Assembly: GCF_022348085.1 (NCBI RefSeq)
Contig: NZ_JAKRFN010000003.1
Span: 186,001 to 250,000, forward strand
From: Mycobacterium sp. PSTR-4-N
GTDB taxonomy: Bacteria; Actinomycetota; Actinomycetes; Mycobacteriales; Mycobacteriaceae
Direction: 5' to 3'
DNA: 64,000 bases
Shown here: piece by piece, positions 40,902-54,386 of the stretch
Numbering within the stretch: the stretch's first letter is position 1
How the letters are laid out: every line of letters begins with the position of its first letter
Notes under the pieces: generated by a model
What the model was told of the DNA's origin: nothing
The model's input: the letters and a program-made list of their open reading frames with translations, nothing else
Databases searched by the model: none
Translations under genes and position numbers: made by a program

Positions 40902-41929
40902 CGCCACGGGTCGTCACCTCTCGGTCGGTTCACTGTCGGTGTGGGCACCGTCTGCGGTGTGCCGGGGGGTGCTGCTCCCCCTGGCGTGCCCCGTCGGAGC
41001 ACGCCTTCCAGCGCCGCCGCCAACCTCGCGGGGTCATGTAAAGGTGTACCAGGTCGGCACACGTCGGCGAATTCGACGCGGGCCTCGAGCATCGTCGCGG
41101 TGCGGCGCAGTTGGTCCCGCTCACGCTCGCTGGGGACCCGCGACGAGTCGACGATGATGTCGTTGACCGTGAAGGTGGGCGCGTGCTGGGCCAGCACGTG
41201 GATGTGGCGCTCGACGGAGAACCCGGACGTCTCGCCGGGTTCGGCGACCAGGTTGAGCACCAGCGCGCGCCGTGCGGTGGTGCTCTGCAGGGCCGCGACC
41301 AGTTGGGGCACGAGCACGTGCGGGATGACGCTGGTGAACCACGAGCCCGGCCCGAGGACCACCAGATCGGCGTCCATGATCGCGTCGACGGCCTGGTGGG
41401 TGGCCGGCGGATCGCCCGGCAGCAACCGCACCCTGCGCACCTTCCCGACGGTCGTGGCGATGGCGACCTGACCGCGGATGGCGCGGCTGACCCGCGGGTC
41501 GGACTCCAGGCCGGCGACGTCGGCCTCGATGCTCAATCCCATCGGGCACATCGGCAACACCCGGCCCTTGACGCCCAGGATGCGACCCAGTTCGTCGAGC
41601 GCGGCCACCGGATCGGCGAGCACCTCGTTGAGGCCGGCGAGCATCAGATTCCCGATGGGATGGCCGGCCAGTGCGCCGCTGCCCCCGAAGCGGTGCTGGA
41701 TGATGGTGGCCCACAGCCGACCGTGCGGGCTGTCGGATGCCAACGCCGCCAATGCCATTCGCAGATCGCCCGGCGGCACGATGTCCAGTTCGCTGCGCAG
41801 CCGGCCCGACGAGCCGCCGTCGTCGGCGACCGTCACGATGGCGGTGACGTGCGGGGTGAGGCGCCGCGCCGCCGACAGGGTGGCGTACAGGCCGTGCCCA
41901 CCGCCGAGGGCGACGATGCGCACACTCAT
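40898..41929 (-). CDS. yvcK: Gluconeogenesis factor YvcK/CuvA family protein
   Basis: A 343-residue CofD-like fold protein starting at ATG 41929, overlapping the rapZ stop. The nucleotide-binding opening [18 protein letters not shown] and the [19 protein letters not shown] loop are diagnostic. Family members bind UDP-sugars and are needed for growth on gluconeogenic carbon and for normal cell shape; in mycobacteria the homolog (Rv1422, CuvA) affects cell wall synthesis. The last residues are proline-rich and likely disordered. Confidence 0.94.
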   Translation of the reverse strand: MSVRIVALGGGHGLYATLSAARRLTPHVTAIVTVADDGGSSGRLRSELDIVPPGDLRMALAALASDSPHGRLWATIIQHRFGGSGALAGHPIGNLMLAGLNEVLADPVAALDELGRILGVKGRVLPMCPMGLSIEADVAGLESDPRVSRAIRGQVAIATTVGKVRRVRLLPGDPPATHQAVDAIMDADLVVLGPGSWFTSVIPHVLVPQLVAALQSTTARRALVLNLVAEPGETSGFSVERHIHVLAQHAPTFTVNDIIVDSSRVPSERERDQLRRTATMLEARVEFADVCRPGTPLHDPARLAAALEGVLRRGTPGGAAPPGTPQTVPTPTVNRPRGDDPWR

Positions 41930-42816
41930 TCGCGCCCCAGGTCCCGGTGCAGGACACGCACCGTGAGCGCGGCGTCCTGGAGCCGGTCGGCCAGTGCCTC
42001 GGCCATGGCGACGCTGCGGTGTTTGCCCCCAGTGCAGCCGATGGCCACGGTCATGTAGCGCTTCCCCTCCCGCCGGTATCCGTCGATCACGACGTCCAAC
42101 AGGTGATGGTAGGAGTCGATGAACTCCACGGCACCGGGTTGGCCGAGGACGTAGTCACGAACCCGGGGATGTTGCCCGGTGTGCGGGCGCAGCTCGTCGA
42201 TCCAGTGCGGATTGGGCAGGAATCGCACGTCCATCACCGTGTCGGCGTCCATGGGGAGCCCGTACTTGTACCCGAACGACTCGACGGTGACGTTGGTGTT
42301 GGCCACGGTTTCGGCCGCGAACGCGCGCTCGACGCTCTCCCGGAGACCGTGCACCGACAGAGACGACGTGTCGATCACCAGGTCCGCGGCGGCCCGCACC
42401 GGGGCGAGCAGTGCCCGCTCGGCGGCGATCCCCTCGGCCAGCGTCTGATTGCCCTGCAGCGGATGGCTTCGTCGATTCTGCTCGTAGCGGCGTACCAGCA
42501 TGTCGTCGGACGCTTCGAGGAACACCACACGGGGAGTGATGTCGCGCGCCGCCAACTCGCTGCGCACGCCGTCCAGGTCGCCGGTGAAGCCGCGGGAGCG
42601 CACGTCCATCACCACGGCCAGCTGGGTGATCCGCGAACCTGCGGCCAGCCCGAGGTCGACCATCCGCGCGATCAGCTCCGGCGGCAGGTTGTCGGCGACG
42701 TACCATCCCAGGTCTTCGAGGACCTTGGCCGCGGTGCCGCGACCGGCTCCCGACAGACCGGTCACCAGGACCACGTCGATTCCGCCCGATTCGCTGTGCA
42801 TGTCCGCTTCTGTCAT
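41926..42816 (-). CDS. rapZ: RapZ/YvcJ family nucleotide-binding protein
   Basis: A 296-residue protein starting at ATG 42816, overlapping the uvrC stop. The P-loop reads [10 protein letters not shown], so the usual Walker A lysine is arginine (Arg26). [12 protein letters not shown] and the C-terminal [16 protein letters not shown] are RapZ signatures. In E. coli RapZ is an RNase adapter controlling amino-sugar synthesis; in actinobacteria the role is not settled. Matches Rv1421. Confidence 0.93.
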   Translation of the reverse strand: MTEADMHSESGGIDVVLVTGLSGAGRGTAAKVLEDLGWYVADNLPPELIARMVDLGLAAGSRITQLAVVMDVRSRGFTGDLDGVRSELAARDITPRVVFLEASDDMLVRRYEQNRRSHPLQGNQTLAEGIAAERALLAPVRAAADLVIDTSSLSVHGLRESVERAFAAETVANTNVTVESFGYKYGLPMDADTVMDVRFLPNPHWIDELRPHTGQHPRVRDYVLGQPGAVEFIDSYHHLLDVVIDGYRREGKRYMTVAIGCTGGKHRSVAMAEALADRLQDAALTVRVLHRDLGRE

Positions 42817-44864
42817 CCCGTCACCGTGCTCCGATCATCGCCGATCTGCGACGCCCCCGCCCCGTGTTCGGTGTGCTGTTGCGCATCGGCTTCGGCAACC
42901 GGGTCGGCTGCAGGTGGCTCGTCGACCGTCACCCCCAGCGCCTCCAGCACGGCCGTGGCCGTGGCCACGCCGATGCCGGGCACGGCGGTGATCTCCTCCA
43001 CCGACGCCTGACGCAGCCGCGCCAACGAACCGAAGTGCGTCACCAGCGCCTTGCGCCGGTGCTCCCCCAGTCCCCGCACCGAATCCAGCGCCGAGGCGGT
43101 CATCCGCTTCGACCGCTTGCTGCGGTGATAGCTGATCGCGAACCGGTGGGCCTCGTCGCGGACCCGCTGCAGAAGATACAGCCCGTCGCTGTTGCGAGGC
43201 ATGATCACCGGGTCCGCTTCGGACGGCACCCACACCTCTTCGAGCCGCTTGGCCAGCCCGATCACCGCCACATCGGTGACACCGAGGTCGTCGAGCACCG
43301 CCGCGGCCGCGTTGACCTGCGGGGCGCCACCGTCGACGACGAACAGGTTGGGCGGGTATGCAAAACGTCGAGCACCGGCGGCCTCTCGGTCATGCTGCAC
43401 GGGCTGCTGGGTGTCGCGCAGATGGCGGTGGAACCGGCGGCGGGTGACCTCGGCGATGGAGGCCACGTCGTCGGAGCGTCCGTCCCCGGCAGCCTCGCGA
43501 ATCGCATAGTGCCGGTAGTCGGACTTGCGGGGCAGCCCGTCCTCGAACACCACCAGCGACGCGACCACGTCGGTGCCCTGCACGTGGCTGATGTCCACGC
43601 ACTCGATGCGCAACGGCGCATCCTCGAGCCCCAGGGCTTCTTGGATGCTCTGCAGCGCAGCGCTTCTCGCGGTGAAGTCGCCGGCCCGCTTGAGCTTGTG
43701 CTGGTTCAGTGCCTGCTCGGCGTTGCGCTGCACCGTCTCGGCCAACGCGCGCTTGTCACCGCGCTGGGCGACCCGCAGCGACACCCGCGACCCACGCAGC
43801 TGGCACAACCAGGTCTCCAGTTCGGGGGCCGTCTCGGGCAGCACCGGCACCAGCACCTGCTTGGGTACCGGGTTGGTGGTTTCGTCGCCGCCCTCGTCGG
43901 CGGCGCCACCGAGCGCGGCCTGGTCGCCGTAGAACTGGGTGAGGAACTGCTCGACCAGGTACTCGAGCGTGGATTCCCCCGGTTCGCCGGACTTTTCGAT
44001 CACCCACCCGCGTTGACCGCGCACCCGGCCGCCCCGCACGTGGAACACCTGCACGGCGGCTTCGAGATCGTCATCGGCGAATGCGACCACATCGGCGTCG
44101 GTGCCGTCGCCGAACACGACCGCCTGTTTCTCCATCGCCCGGCGCATCGCGCCGATGTTGTCGCGCAACCGGGCCGCGCGCTCGAAGTCCAGGTCCTCGG
44201 ACGCGGCGTTCATCTGCTGTTCCATCTCGCGGATCAGCCGATCGGTCTTACCGGCCAGGAAGTCGCAGAAGTCCCCCACGATCCGGCGGTGCTCGTCGGC
44301 GCTGACCCTACCGACGCAGGGCGCCGAACACTTGTCGATGTAGCCGAGCAGGCAGGGTCGCCCGATCTGGCTGTGCCGCTTGAACACTCCGTTGGAGCAG
44401 GTGCGGGCCGGGAACACGCGGGTGAGCAGATCGAGGGTCTCGCGGATGGCCCACGCATGGGAGTACGGCCCGAAGTACCGGACTCCCTTGCGCCGCGGTC
44501 CGCGGTAGACCTTGAGCCGCGGATACTCCTCGTTGAGCGTGACCGCGAGCACCGGATAGGACTTGTCGTCGCGGTAGCGGATGTTGAACCGCGGATCGAA
44601 TTCCTTGATCCAGTTGTATTCGAGCTGCAGCGCCTCGACTTCTGTGGTGACCACCGTCCACTCGACACTCGCCGCGGTCGTCACCATCTGCCGCGTGCGC
44701 GGCGCCAGCCCCGACAGATCGGCGAAGTAGGAGTTGAGCCGGCTGCGCAGGCTCTTGGCCTTGCCGACGTAGATGACCCGGCGATGCGCATCGCGGAATC
44801 GGTAGACGCCCGGCTCCACGGGGATCGACCCGGGAGCAGGTCGGTATGTCGCAGGATCCGGCAC
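42813..44864 (-). CDS. uvrC: Excinuclease ABC subunit UvrC
   Basis: A 683-residue nuclease starting at GTG 44864. The N-terminal GIY-YIG domain is [20 protein letters not shown] (residues about 18-37). A UVR domain follows ([19 protein letters not shown]), then the RNase H-like endonuclease domain with [17 protein letters not shown], and a C-terminal helix-hairpin-helix ([17 protein letters not shown]). It makes both incisions in nucleotide excision repair with UvrAB. It heads the rapZ-yvcK-whiA operon. Confidence 0.97.
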   Translation of the reverse strand: MPDPATYRPAPGSIPVEPGVYRFRDAHRRVIYVGKAKSLRSRLNSYFADLSGLAPRTRQMVTTAASVEWTVVTTEVEALQLEYNWIKEFDPRFNIRYRDDKSYPVLAVTLNEEYPRLKVYRGPRRKGVRYFGPYSHAWAIRETLDLLTRVFPARTCSNGVFKRHSQIGRPCLLGYIDKCSAPCVGRVSADEHRRIVGDFCDFLAGKTDRLIREMEQQMNAASEDLDFERAARLRDNIGAMRRAMEKQAVVFGDGTDADVVAFADDDLEAAVQVFHVRGGRVRGQRGWVIEKSGEPGESTLEYLVEQFLTQFYGDQAALGGAADEGGDETTNPVPKQVLVPVLPETAPELETWLCQLRGSRVSLRVAQRGDKRALAETVQRNAEQALNQHKLKRAGDFTARSAALQSIQEALGLEDAPLRIECVDISHVQGTDVVASLVVFEDGLPRKSDYRHYAIREAAGDGRSDDVASIAEVTRRRFHRHLRDTQQPVQHDREAAGARRFAYPPNLFVVDGGAPQVNAAAAVLDDLGVTDVAVIGLAKRLEEVWVPSEADPVIMPRNSDGLYLLQRVRDEAHRFAISYHRSKRSKRMTASALDSVRGLGEHRRKALVTHFGSLARLRQASVEEITAVPGIGVATATAVLEALGVTVDEPPAADPVAEADAQQHTEHGAGASQIGDDRSTVTG

Positions 44865-44977
44865 GGACCCAGGTTACTGCGACGCCCTGACGGGGCGGAG
44901 CGAGCCGGTGGCGGATGCGCCGATCGGCCGTGCGGAGCCGCGGGAGATCGTGACGAACGACACGGCAGACGGCGCGC

Positions 44978-47201
<2,224 letters not shown>

Positions 47202-47250
47202 CCTCACCACCTTGCCGGTCCCCGTGCGGGAAACCACGTATGTCCCGTTC

Positions 47251-47256
47251 AGTATG
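47251..47256 (-). promoter_or_regulatory. Possible -10 element of ribBA-ribH
   Basis: Reads CATACT on the minus strand, about 50 bases before the ribBA start. The leader is too short for an FMN riboswitch. Confidence 0.35.
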
Positions 47257-47300
47257 AACCACGCGACAGCCCACGTTATTGCCCGCCTGAGTGGGGCCAC

Positions 47301-47306
47301 GATACT
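47301..47306 (+). promoter_or_regulatory. -10-like hexamer for leaderless DJ-1-like gene
   Basis: GATACT seven bases before ATG 47314; same arrangement as before ppc and the 39277 gene. Confidence 0.45.
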
Positions 47307-47313
47307 TCCTGTC

Positions 47314-48006
47314 ATGACGCACACCGACGCTCTCACGATCGGAGCCGTCGTCTTCGACGACGTGGACCAGATCGACGTCACCGGGCCCTATGAGGTCCTC
47401 GCGTCGTTGCCGAACGTGACGCTCACCACGTACGGGCTCACCGATGCGCCGGTTCGGGACTACCGCGGCCTGCGACTGCTGCCCGACGCCGTGATCGACG
47501 ACGCCCCCCAGCTCGACGTGCTGCATGTGCCGGGTGGGCCCGGCCAGCAGGCGGTGATGGAGGACGAGCGGCTACTGGACTGGTTGCGCGCGCAGGACAC
47601 CGGCGCCCGGTGCGTGCTGTCGGTGTGCACCGGCGCGTTACTGCTCGGCGCGGCCGGGCTGCTGCGGGGTCGTCACGCGACCACCCACTGGGCCGCGCTG
47701 GACGTGTTGCCGATCCTCGGCGCGACCGCGCGCACCGAACGGGTGGTGATCGATGGCACATTCGTGTTCGGTGCCGGCGTCACCGCCGGGATCGACGCCG
47801 CCCTCGTGGTCGCCGCGATGCTGTACGGCGAGGACGAGGCCCAGGCCGCGCAGCTGACCATGCAGTACGCCCCCGAGCCGCCGTTCGGCGCGGGCTCGCC
47901 GGAGTCCGCACCCGAGGCGGTGCTGCGCACCGTCACCGACCGGATGACCGCCATGCGGCAGGCCCGCATCGACACGGCGCGGCGCATCGCCGCCCGCTGG
48001 GAATGA
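47314..48006 (+). CDS. DJ-1/PfpI family protein
   Basis: A 230-residue glutamine amidotransferase-like protein starting at ATG 47314. The nucleophile-elbow cysteine is in [19 protein letters not shown], preceded by LHVPGGPG, and followed by ATTHWAALD. This matches the GATase1 domain of AraC-type regulators and isonitrile hydratase-like enzymes, but there is no C-terminal AraC DNA-binding domain. It could be a hydratase, glyoxalase or chaperone-like protein. It is divergent from ribBA and stops directly against the riboflavin synthase stop. Confidence 0.82.
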   Translation: MTHTDALTIGAVVFDDVDQIDVTGPYEVLASLPNVTLTTYGLTDAPVRDYRGLRLLPDAVIDDAPQLDVLHVPGGPGQQAVMEDERLLDWLRAQDTGARCVLSVCTGALLLGAAGLLRGRHATTHWAALDVLPILGATARTERVVIDGTFVFGAGVTAGIDAALVVAAMLYGEDEAQAAQLTMQYAPEPPFGAGSPESAPEAVLRTVTDRMTAMRQARIDTARRIAARWE

Positions 48007-48603
48007 CTACCTGCCCTGCCCCATCAGCCGCTCGACGTACTTGGCGATGACGTCGACCTCGAGATTCACCGGCGCACCGACCTCGGCACGCCCCAGTGTC
48101 GTCATGTCGAGCGTGGTGGGGATCAGCGACACCTCGAACCAGTCAGGGCCCAGCGCCGACACCGTCAGCGACACCCCGTCGACGGTGATCGACCCCTTCT
48201 CGACGACGTAGCGCGACAGTGCCTCGGGCAGACCGATGCGCACCACCGTCCAGTGCTCCGAGGGAGTGCGGGAGACGATGCGGCCGGTGCCGTCGACGTG
48301 CCCCTGCACGATGTGGCCGCCCAGCCGGCTGCTGACCGCCGCCGCACGCTCGAGATTCACCCGGGTGCCGACGTCGGCGCCGGTCAGGCTGGACCTGTTC
48401 AGCGTCTCGGCCATCACATCGGCGGAGAACGATCCGTCGGCCAGCACGTCGACCACGGTCAGGCACACCCCGTTCACGGCGATCGAATCTCCGTGCCCGG
48501 CATCTGAAGTCACGATCGGGCCACGAATGACCAAACGTGCGGCATCGCCGAGGTTTTCCCTGCCGACGATCTCGCCCAGTTCTTCGACGATTCCGGTGAA
48601 CAC
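48007..48603 (-). CDS. ribC: Riboflavin synthase alpha chain
   Basis: A 198-residue protein starting at ATG 48603. It is built of two similar lumazine-binding barrels, the first opening [12 protein letters not shown] and the second beginning near [26 protein letters not shown] and [12 protein letters not shown] are the paired signature strands. It dismutates two lumazines to riboflavin and the RibH substrate. It is named ribC or ribE depending on species. It lies apart from ribBA-ribH and ribD. Confidence 0.95.
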   Translation of the reverse strand: MFTGIVEELGEIVGRENLGDAARLVIRGPIVTSDAGHGDSIAVNGVCLTVVDVLADGSFSADVMAETLNRSSLTGADVGTRVNLERAAAVSSRLGGHIVQGHVDGTGRIVSRTPSEHWTVVRIGLPEALSRYVVEKGSITVDGVSLTVSALGPDWFEVSLIPTTLDMTTLGRAEVGAPVNLEVDVIAKYVERLMGQGR

Positions 48604-48652
48604 CTGTCCAGCCTAGGCCCACCGGCGGACGGTCCCCCCCCGGCGCACCCTC

Positions 48653-48658
48653 TACGAT
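48653..48658 (+). promoter_or_regulatory. -10 element for leaderless lprG transcript
   Basis: TACGAT fits TANNNT and lies six bases before ATG 48665. Confidence 0.55.
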
Positions 48659-48664
48659 GCAGGC

Positions 48665-49369
48665 ATGCAGACCCGCCTCTTGGCGCTCGTCGCCGCCCTC
48701 TTCGCTGTCGTCACCCTCATCGCGGGGTGCTCCGGCTCGTCGTCCCAGGATTCCGGGACCGACCTGCCCGATGCCACCACGTTGCTGCGGGAGTCCGCCG
48801 ACACCACGAAAGCCCAGACCAGCGCACATCTGAAGCTCGCCGTGCAGGGGCAGATCGCCGAGCTACCGGTGGAGTCCCTCGAGGGCGACCTCACCCAGAA
48901 GCCGACGGTGGCCGCCAAGGGCACCGCCGACATCGTGTTCCTGGGCCAGAAGCTGGAGGGCGTCGAGTTCGTGGTGGCCGACGGCGACCTGTATGCCGCG
49001 ATCACCGCCGGGGGCAGCCTGTCGAACTTCGGCCCGGCGGCCGACATCTACGACGTCGCCGCGATCCTGAGCCCCGACAGCGGCCTGGCCAACGTGCTGG
49101 AGAATTTCTCCGACGCGAAGTCCGAGGGCCGGGAGACGATCGAGGGCGTCAAGACGATCCGCATCACCGGCAACGTGCGGGCCGACGCGGTCAACAAGAT
49201 CGCGCCACAGATCGCCGCGAAGGGGCCCGTCCCGGGCACCGCGTGGGTCGCCGAGGACGGCAACCACGAGCTGATGCAGGCCCGCCTGGAACCCACCCCC
49301 GGCAACAGCGTGACGATGACGCTGTCGAAGTGGGGCGAGCCGGTGACGGTCGACAAACCGGCGGTGTGA
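48665..49369 (+). CDS. lprG: Lipoprotein LprG
   Basis: A 234-residue lipoprotein starting at ATG 48665. Residues 1-21 are a signal peptide ending in the lipobox LIAGC, with Cys21 as the lipidated residue. The mature part matches LprG/LppX, whose open beta-sandwich holds triacylated lipids. In mycobacteria LprG moves triacylglycerol and lipoglycans to the outer envelope together with the P55 exporter encoded directly downstream (TGATG overlap). Confidence 0.94.
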   Translation: MQTRLLALVAALFAVVTLIAGCSGSSSQDSGTDLPDATTLLRESADTTKAQTSAHLKLAVQGQIAELPVESLEGDLTQKPTVAAKGTADIVFLGQKLEGVEFVVADGDLYAAITAGGSLSNFGPAADIYDVAAILSPDSGLANVLENFSDAKSEGRETIEGVKTIRITGNVRADAVNKIAPQIAAKGPVPGTAWVAEDGNHELMQARLEPTPGNSVTMTLSKWGEPVTVDKPAV

Positions 49370-50958
49370 TGCACAACGCACCCGCCCCCGCGGCGAACCG
49401 CAGCATCGCGATCGCCGCCGGTGGCCTCGCGGTCCTGCTGGGAGCGCTCGACACCTACGTCGTCGTCTCGGTGATCCGCGACATCATGGCCGATGTCGGG
49501 ATCGCCATCAACCAGATCCAGCGCGTCACCCCGATCATCACCGGCTACCTGCTGGGCTACATCGCGGCGATGCCGCTGCTGGGCCGGGCCTCGGACCGGT
49601 TCGGGCGCAAGCTGCTGCTCCAGGTGAGTCTGGCGGGCTTCGCCGTCGGCTCGGTCGTCACCGCGCTCTCGACCGATCTGACGATGATGGTGATCGGCCG
49701 CGCCATCCAGGGCGCCGCCAGCGGGGCCCTGCTACCCGTGACGCTCGCGCTGGCGGCGGATCTGTGGGCCAGCCGCAATCGCGCCGCCGTCCTCGGCGGT
49801 GTCGGCGCGGCCCAGGAGCTGGGCAGCGTCCTCGGACCGCTCTACGGGGTGGCCCTGGTGGCCGCCTTCAGTCACTGGCAGGCAGTGTTCTGGGTGAATG
49901 TGCCACTTGCCGCGGTCGCGATGGTGATGATCCATTTCAGCCTGCCTGCCGCGGACAAGGACCGGGTGAAGGAGAAGGTCGACGTCGTGGGCGGGTTGCT
50001 GCTCGCCGTCGCCCTCGGACTCGCCGTGGTCGGTCTGTACAACCAGGCTCCGGACGGCAAGCAGGTGTTGCCGAGCTATGGCCTGCCCGTGCTGATCGTC
50101 GCGGCGGTCGTGGCGGCCGCGTTCTTCGTCTGGGAGAGGTTCGCCACAACACGGCTGATCGACCCCGCCGGAGTGCATTTCCGGCCGTTCCTGGCGGGTC
50201 TCGGCGCGTCACTGTGCGCCGGCGCCGCGCTCATGGTGACGCTGGTCAACATCGAGCTGTTCGCCCAGGGCGTGCTGGGCAAAGAGCAGCAGGAGGCGGT
50301 GTTCCTGCTGGTCTGGTTCCTCGGTGCACTGCCGATCGGCGCGCTGGCGGGCGGATGGCTCGCCACGAAGGTCGGCGATCGGATCGTCGCCTTCCTCGGG
50401 CTGCTCATCGCCGCAGGTGGGTACTGGCTGATCTCGACGTGGACGGTCGACGTGCTGAGCGCCCACCACGACCTCGGATTCGTGCGGCTGCCGACCTTCG
50501 ACACCGACCTCGCGATCGCCGGTATCGGCCTCGGGCTCGTGATCGGGCCGCTGACCTCGGCCACCCTGCGGGTGGTACCGGCGGCACAGCACGGCATCGC
50601 CTCGGCGGCGGTGGTCGTGGCGCGAATGGTCGGCATGCTGATCGGCATCGCGTCGCTGTCGGCGTGGGGGCTCTACCGGTTCAACCAGTACTTCCAGGAG
50701 CGCCTGGCCGCGATCCCTGCGCCCACCGGCGTGTCACCCGGCCAGATGCTCCTCGAGCAGGGTCGGCGCCAACTCCAGGCGACACGCGAAGCGTACGTGC
50801 TGCAGTACGGCGAGATCTTCGTCATCACCGCGGTGGTGTGTGTCGTCGGGGCGCTTCTGGGGTTGTTGATCAGCGCCAGGGACGAGCGCGCCGACGACCC
50901 CGACGAGCGCTCCGACGCGGCGCCTCAGCAGCGCTCGAGCCCACGGCCCATCAGCTGA
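49369..50958 (+). CDS. Major facilitator exporter P55
   Basis: A 529-residue, roughly 14-helix MFS exporter starting at ATG 49369. The family motif between helices 2 and 3 is [14 protein letters not shown]. The drug/proton antiporter opening [18 protein letters not shown] is also present. The homolog Rv1410c works with LprG in lipid export and affects drug tolerance. The C-terminal 40 residues are charged and cytosolic. Its 3' end overlaps a small convergent gene by 34 bases. Confidence 0.94.
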   Translation: MHNAPAPAANRSIAIAAGGLAVLLGALDTYVVVSVIRDIMADVGIAINQIQRVTPIITGYLLGYIAAMPLLGRASDRFGRKLLLQVSLAGFAVGSVVTALSTDLTMMVIGRAIQGAASGALLPVTLALAADLWASRNRAAVLGGVGAAQELGSVLGPLYGVALVAAFSHWQAVFWVNVPLAAVAMVMIHFSLPAADKDRVKEKVDVVGGLLLAVALGLAVVGLYNQAPDGKQVLPSYGLPVLIVAAVVAAAFFVWERFATTRLIDPAGVHFRPFLAGLGASLCAGAALMVTLVNIELFAQGVLGKEQQEAVFLLVWFLGALPIGALAGGWLATKVGDRIVAFLGLLIAAGGYWLISTWTVDVLSAHHDLGFVRLPTFDTDLAIAGIGLGLVIGPLTSATLRVVPAAQHGIASAAVVVARMVGMLIGIASLSAWGLYRFNQYFQERLAAIPAPTGVSPGQMLLEQGRRQLQATREAYVLQYGEIFVITAVVCVVGALLGLLISARDERADDPDERSDAAPQQRSSPRPIS

Positions 50959-51107
50959 GGCGCGGCGGAGAGGTCATCGAGGTCGGGGACGTCGTCGATC
51001 CGGGAGGTCTCATCCATGGTCAGGCCCCGCCACGCATCGCGGATCACCGCTTTGATCGTCTCCGGGGTGACCGGGCTGTAGCTGAGCCAGTCCTGCAGTG
51101 CAGTCAT
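50925..51107 (-). CDS. Small protein of 60 residues, unknown function
   Basis: A 60-residue frame starting at ATG 51107 with AAAGGA eight bases upstream, a good ribosome-binding site. The peptide opens [20 protein letters not shown], continues with a short basic region (VIRDAWRGL) and an acidic second half, and ends in Cys. I recognise no family. It lies alone between P55 (convergent, overlapping) and ribD, in about 330 bases otherwise without a gene. A TAGACT hexamer upstream could be a -10 box. It may be a regulatory or structural microprotein. Confidence 0.5.
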   Translation of the reverse strand: MTALQDWLSYSPVTPETIKAVIRDAWRGLTMDETSRIDDVPDLDDLSAAPQLMGRGLERC

Positions 51108-51284
51108 GCTCTGTTCCTTTGTTCGTGCTCACCATGCGCAACTCGTCGGTGAAAGCGCGATATTCCCTGCCAGTCTAACGAGGGATCCACGGGGTGGGGT
51201 CCACACCTTCTCCGGGCGCGCCGCTCGCAGGCGCCTGTGGAAACCCTTGATGGACAATGGGTAACGATCCGATAACGACGACGA

Positions 51285-52286
51285 TCAGGCTTTGATGAGG
51301 CTGAGTAGCACATCCGGACCGACCGGATGGATGCCGTCGTAGCGCCACCGCTGCGCCTGACCGATGCTGGACACGCCGACGTCGTCGACCGCAGTGATCG
51401 GCCCGCCGAGCAGAATCGGCGCCACGTAGGCCAGGATTCGATCGACCACGCCGGCCCGCAGGAACGCTCCGGCCAGGGTCGGGCCGCCCTCCACCAACAC
51501 GTCGGTGCGGTCCGACAGCGCCTGGACCACTTCGTGCGGGTCTCGGGTCCGGATGACCATGGTGCGCGAGTCGTCGTTGAGAACCGTTGCATCAGGGGAG
51601 ATCTCACGCATGCCGACCACCACGCGCAGCGGCTGCTGAGCGGTCAGGCTGCCGTCGGGGCGGCGCGCGGTCAACGCGGGATCGTCGGCGAACACCGTGC
51701 CGGTGCCCACCACGATGGCATCGGCGATCGCACGTCGCCGGTGCACGTCGGCGCGGGCCGCTTCTCCGGTGATCCACCGACTCGTGCCGTCCGCTGCCGC
51801 ACTGCGACCGTCCACGCTCGTCGCGAATTTCCATGTCACGTGCGGCATTCCAGTGCGCTGTTTGTGCAGCCACTCCCGAAGCGGACCACCCGCCGCAGCG
51901 TCGGCACCGACCCCTGCGTTGACCGTGACGCCCGCGCGAGCCAGTCGGGCGGCGCCGCCTGCGGCGACGGGATTCGGATCCGCGACGGCGAAGACGACAT
52001 TCGCCACCCGCGCGGCGAGAAGGGCGTCCACACACGGTGGTGTGCGGCCGATGTGATTGCACGGCTCGAGTGTCACCACCGCGGTGCCGCCGACGGCGCG
52101 CTCCCCCGCCCGCCGCAGTGCCAGCACCTCGGCGTGCGGCCCGCCGGGCGGTTCGGTGGCACCCACGCCGGCGATCTCACCGTCGGCGTCCAGGATCACC
52201 GCACCTACCGGCGGGTTCGGATACGTTGTGCCCTTGACCTTTTCGGCCTGCTCGAGAGCCGCGGCCATCGCGGCGTCGAAATTCAC
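51285..52286 (-). CDS. ribD: Bifunctional pyrimidine deaminase / reductase RibD
   Basis: A 333-residue two-domain enzyme starting at ATG 52286 in an ATGA overlap with rpe. The N-terminal zinc deaminase has HAEVLAL and [15 protein letters not shown], giving one His and two Cys ligands. The C-terminal reductase contains [21 protein letters not shown] and the NADPH-binding [14 protein letters not shown]. It carries out the second and third steps on the pyrimidine branch of riboflavin synthesis. Also called ribG. Confidence 0.96.
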   Translation of the reverse strand: MNFDAAMAAALEQAEKVKGTTYPNPPVGAVILDADGEIAGVGATEPPGGPHAEVLALRRAGERAVGGTAVVTLEPCNHIGRTPPCVDALLAARVANVVFAVADPNPVAAGGAARLARAGVTVNAGVGADAAAGGPLREWLHKQRTGMPHVTWKFATSVDGRSAAADGTSRWITGEAARADVHRRRAIADAIVVGTGTVFADDPALTARRPDGSLTAQQPLRVVVGMREISPDATVLNDDSRTMVIRTRDPHEVVQALSDRTDVLVEGGPTLAGAFLRAGVVDRILAYVAPILLGGPITAVDDVGVSSIGQAQRWRYDGIHPVGPDVLLSLIKA

Positions 52287-52969
52287 GGTGCGAGGTGGCT
52301 GGCCGCCTGAGCGCGCAGCGCCGCGACAGCGCGCGCGGGATCCTCGGCACCGTAGACGGCCGAACCCGCGACGAAGCAGTCCACGCCGGCCTCGGCCGCC
52401 GCGTCGATCGTGTCGGCGCTGATGCCGCCGTCGATCTCGATGAGCACGGTGAGTTCACCGGAGTCGACCAGGCGGCGCACGATGCCGACTTTAGGCAGCA
52501 CCTCGGCGATGAATTTCTGCCCGCCGAACCCGGGTTCGACCGACATCACCAGCAGCGTGTCGAAATCACGCAGGATCTCGAGATAGGGGTCGACGGGTGT
52601 GCCGGGCTTGATCGCGAGCCCGGCCTTCGCACCGGCAGCCCGGATGTCGCGTGCCACGGCGCGGGGGTCGTCCGTGGCCTCGGCGTGGATGGTGACGTTG
52701 TGCGCACCGGCCTCGGCGTAGGGCGGGGCCCAGCGCGCCGGGTCCTCGATCATCAGGTGGCAGTCCATCGGAATGGCGGTGACCTCGAGCAGCGACTCGA
52801 CCACCGGCAAGCCGAGCGTGAGATTCGGCACGAAGTGGTTGTCCATCACGTCGACGTGCACCCAGTCGGCACCCTCGATCGCGGCCACCTCGTCGGCGAG
52901 CCGGGCGAAGTCGGCGGCCAGAATCGACGGCGCGATCATCGGGGCGGTGCGGGCGGACTCTCCTGGCAT
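52283..52969 (-). CDS. rpe: Ribulose-phosphate 3-epimerase
   Basis: A 228-residue TIM-barrel enzyme starting at ATG 52969, four bases after the rsmB stop. Opening strand [13 protein letters not shown], metal-site [31 protein letters not shown] and [11 protein letters not shown] are complete. It interconverts ribulose 5-phosphate and xylulose 5-phosphate and so complements the tkt operon found 30 kb away. Confidence 0.97.
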   Translation of the reverse strand: MPGESARTAPMIAPSILAADFARLADEVAAIEGADWVHVDVMDNHFVPNLTLGLPVVESLLEVTAIPMDCHLMIEDPARWAPPYAEAGAHNVTIHAEATDDPRAVARDIRAAGAKAGLAIKPGTPVDPYLEILRDFDTLLVMSVEPGFGGQKFIAEVLPKVGIVRRLVDSGELTVLIEIDGGISADTIDAAAEAGVDCFVAGSAVYGAEDPARAVAALRAQAASHLAP

Positions 52970-52973
52970 GGGG

Positions 52974-54386
52974 TCAGCCTATCGGGGCCGCGGTGACGCG
53001 AAGGGCGGCGGCGAACATCGCGTCGGTTCCGTGCCGGTGCGGCCACAGCTGCACCGATGACGCCTCGCCCGCGTCGGTGGCGGGGGCGAAAAGATCACGG
53101 GTGTCCAGCGCTTCGACCGGGTGGCGGCGCAACGCGTCGGCCACCACGCCGGTGGTCTCGGCCAGATGCGGGGAGCAGGTGGCGTACAGCACGACCCCGC
53201 CGGGCCGCGTCAGCCGGATCGCCGAGGCCAGCAGCTCTCGCTGCAGCTTGGCCAGCGGAGCCACGTCACCGGGCCGGCGCCGCCACCGCGCCTCGGGTCT
53301 GCGGCGCAGCGCGCCCAGCCCGGTGCAGGGGGCGTCGACCAGCACCCGGTCGAAGCCCGGGGTCAGGCCGGGGTCGCGACCGTCCACCCGGAGCACCTCG
53401 ACGGGCAGCCCCGCGGTGTTCTGCTCTACCAGTTCCGCGCGGCGAGGCGCGGGCTCCACCGCCGTGACCTGGGCGCCGACGGGTCGGCCCAGAGCCGCGA
53501 GCAGCGCGGTCTTGCCCCCGGGGCCCGAGCACAGATCCAGCCACCGGCCACCGTCGGGACCGTCGAGCTCGGCCATCGTCAGAGCCCGCGCGACCAGCTG
53601 GCTGCCCTCGTCCTGCACGAGGGCGCGACCGTCGCGCACGGCGGTGAGCGCGCCCGGGTCCCCCTCGGTCAGGTGGACCGCGTACGGCGAGAACGGGCCG
53701 ACGGTCCCGCCGACCTCCGCGGCCAGCTCGCCGGCGGTGATCTCGCCCGGGCGCGCGACCAGATGCACCTCGGGCCGGGCGTCGTCGCTGGCCAGCAGCG
53801 CTCCCAGTTCGTGGGCGCGGGCACCCAGCGCGTCGGCGAAGGCCTGCGCGACCCACCGGGGGTGGGCGTGCACGAAGGCGAGGTGGCCGATCGGGTCGGT
53901 GGCGGCGGGCGGGGCGAGTTCTGCCACCCACGACGCCTCGTCACGGCGGGCGATCGTGCGTAGCACGCCGTTGACGAAACCGGCTCGCGCCGTGTCGAAT
54001 TCGATGCCGGCCTGCTCCACCGTCGTGGACACCGCAGCATGGTCCTCGACCCGGGTGCGCAGAATCTGGTAGGCGCCCAGCCGCAGTAGGTCGAGCAGCA
54101 CGGGGTCGATGCGCTCGACCGGGCGACCCGCCGCGGCACCGATGATCGCGTCGAGCAACCCCTGCGCGCGGCAGGCGCCGTAGGTCAGCTCGGTGGCGAA
54201 CGCGGCGTCGCGGCCGGTGATCCCGCGGTCACGCAGCATCGCGGGCAGCGCGAGGTTGGCATACGCGTCGCGCTCCGACACCGCCCGCAGCACGTCGAAC
54301 GCGGCCCGGCGGGCCGGATCCAGTGGGGTGCGCCGCTGTGGCCGCCGGGCCCCCTGGGGTCGTCGGGGTCGGTGCGGGCGCGTCAC
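52974..54386 (-). CDS. rsmB: 16S rRNA m5C methyltransferase RsmB/Fmu
   Basis: A 470-residue protein starting at GTG or ATG 54386, overlapping the fmt stop. The N-terminal NusB-like RNA-binding domain is followed by a Rossmann methyltransferase domain with [16 protein letters not shown]. The two catalytic cysteines are in VDAPCTGLG and [12 protein letters not shown]. It methylates a cytosine in 16S rRNA. Matches Rv1407 in the fmt-rsmB-rpe-ribD order. Confidence 0.95.
   Translation of the reverse strand: MTRPHRPRRPQGARRPQRRTPLDPARRAAFDVLRAVSERDAYANLALPAMLRDRGITGRDAAFATELTYGACRAQGLLDAIIGAAAGRPVERIDPVLLDLLRLGAYQILRTRVEDHAAVSTTVEQAGIEFDTARAGFVNGVLRTIARRDEASWVAELAPPAATDPIGHLAFVHAHPRWVAQAFADALGARAHELGALLASDDARPEVHLVARPGEITAGELAAEVGGTVGPFSPYAVHLTEGDPGALTAVRDGRALVQDEGSQLVARALTMAELDGPDGGRWLDLCSGPGGKTALLAALGRPVGAQVTAVEPAPRRAELVEQNTAGLPVEVLRVDGRDPGLTPGFDRVLVDAPCTGLGALRRRPEARWRRRPGDVAPLAKLQRELLASAIRLTRPGGVVLYATCSPHLAETTGVVADALRRHPVEALDTRDLFAPATDAGEASSVQLWPHRHGTDAMFAAALRVTAAPIG

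Noticed and set aside
44865-44977. Possible small gene between uvrC and the PH-domain gene
   Set aside because: 113 bases without a start with ribosome-binding site and frame consistent with coding; the M. tuberculosis genes of this place are absent.
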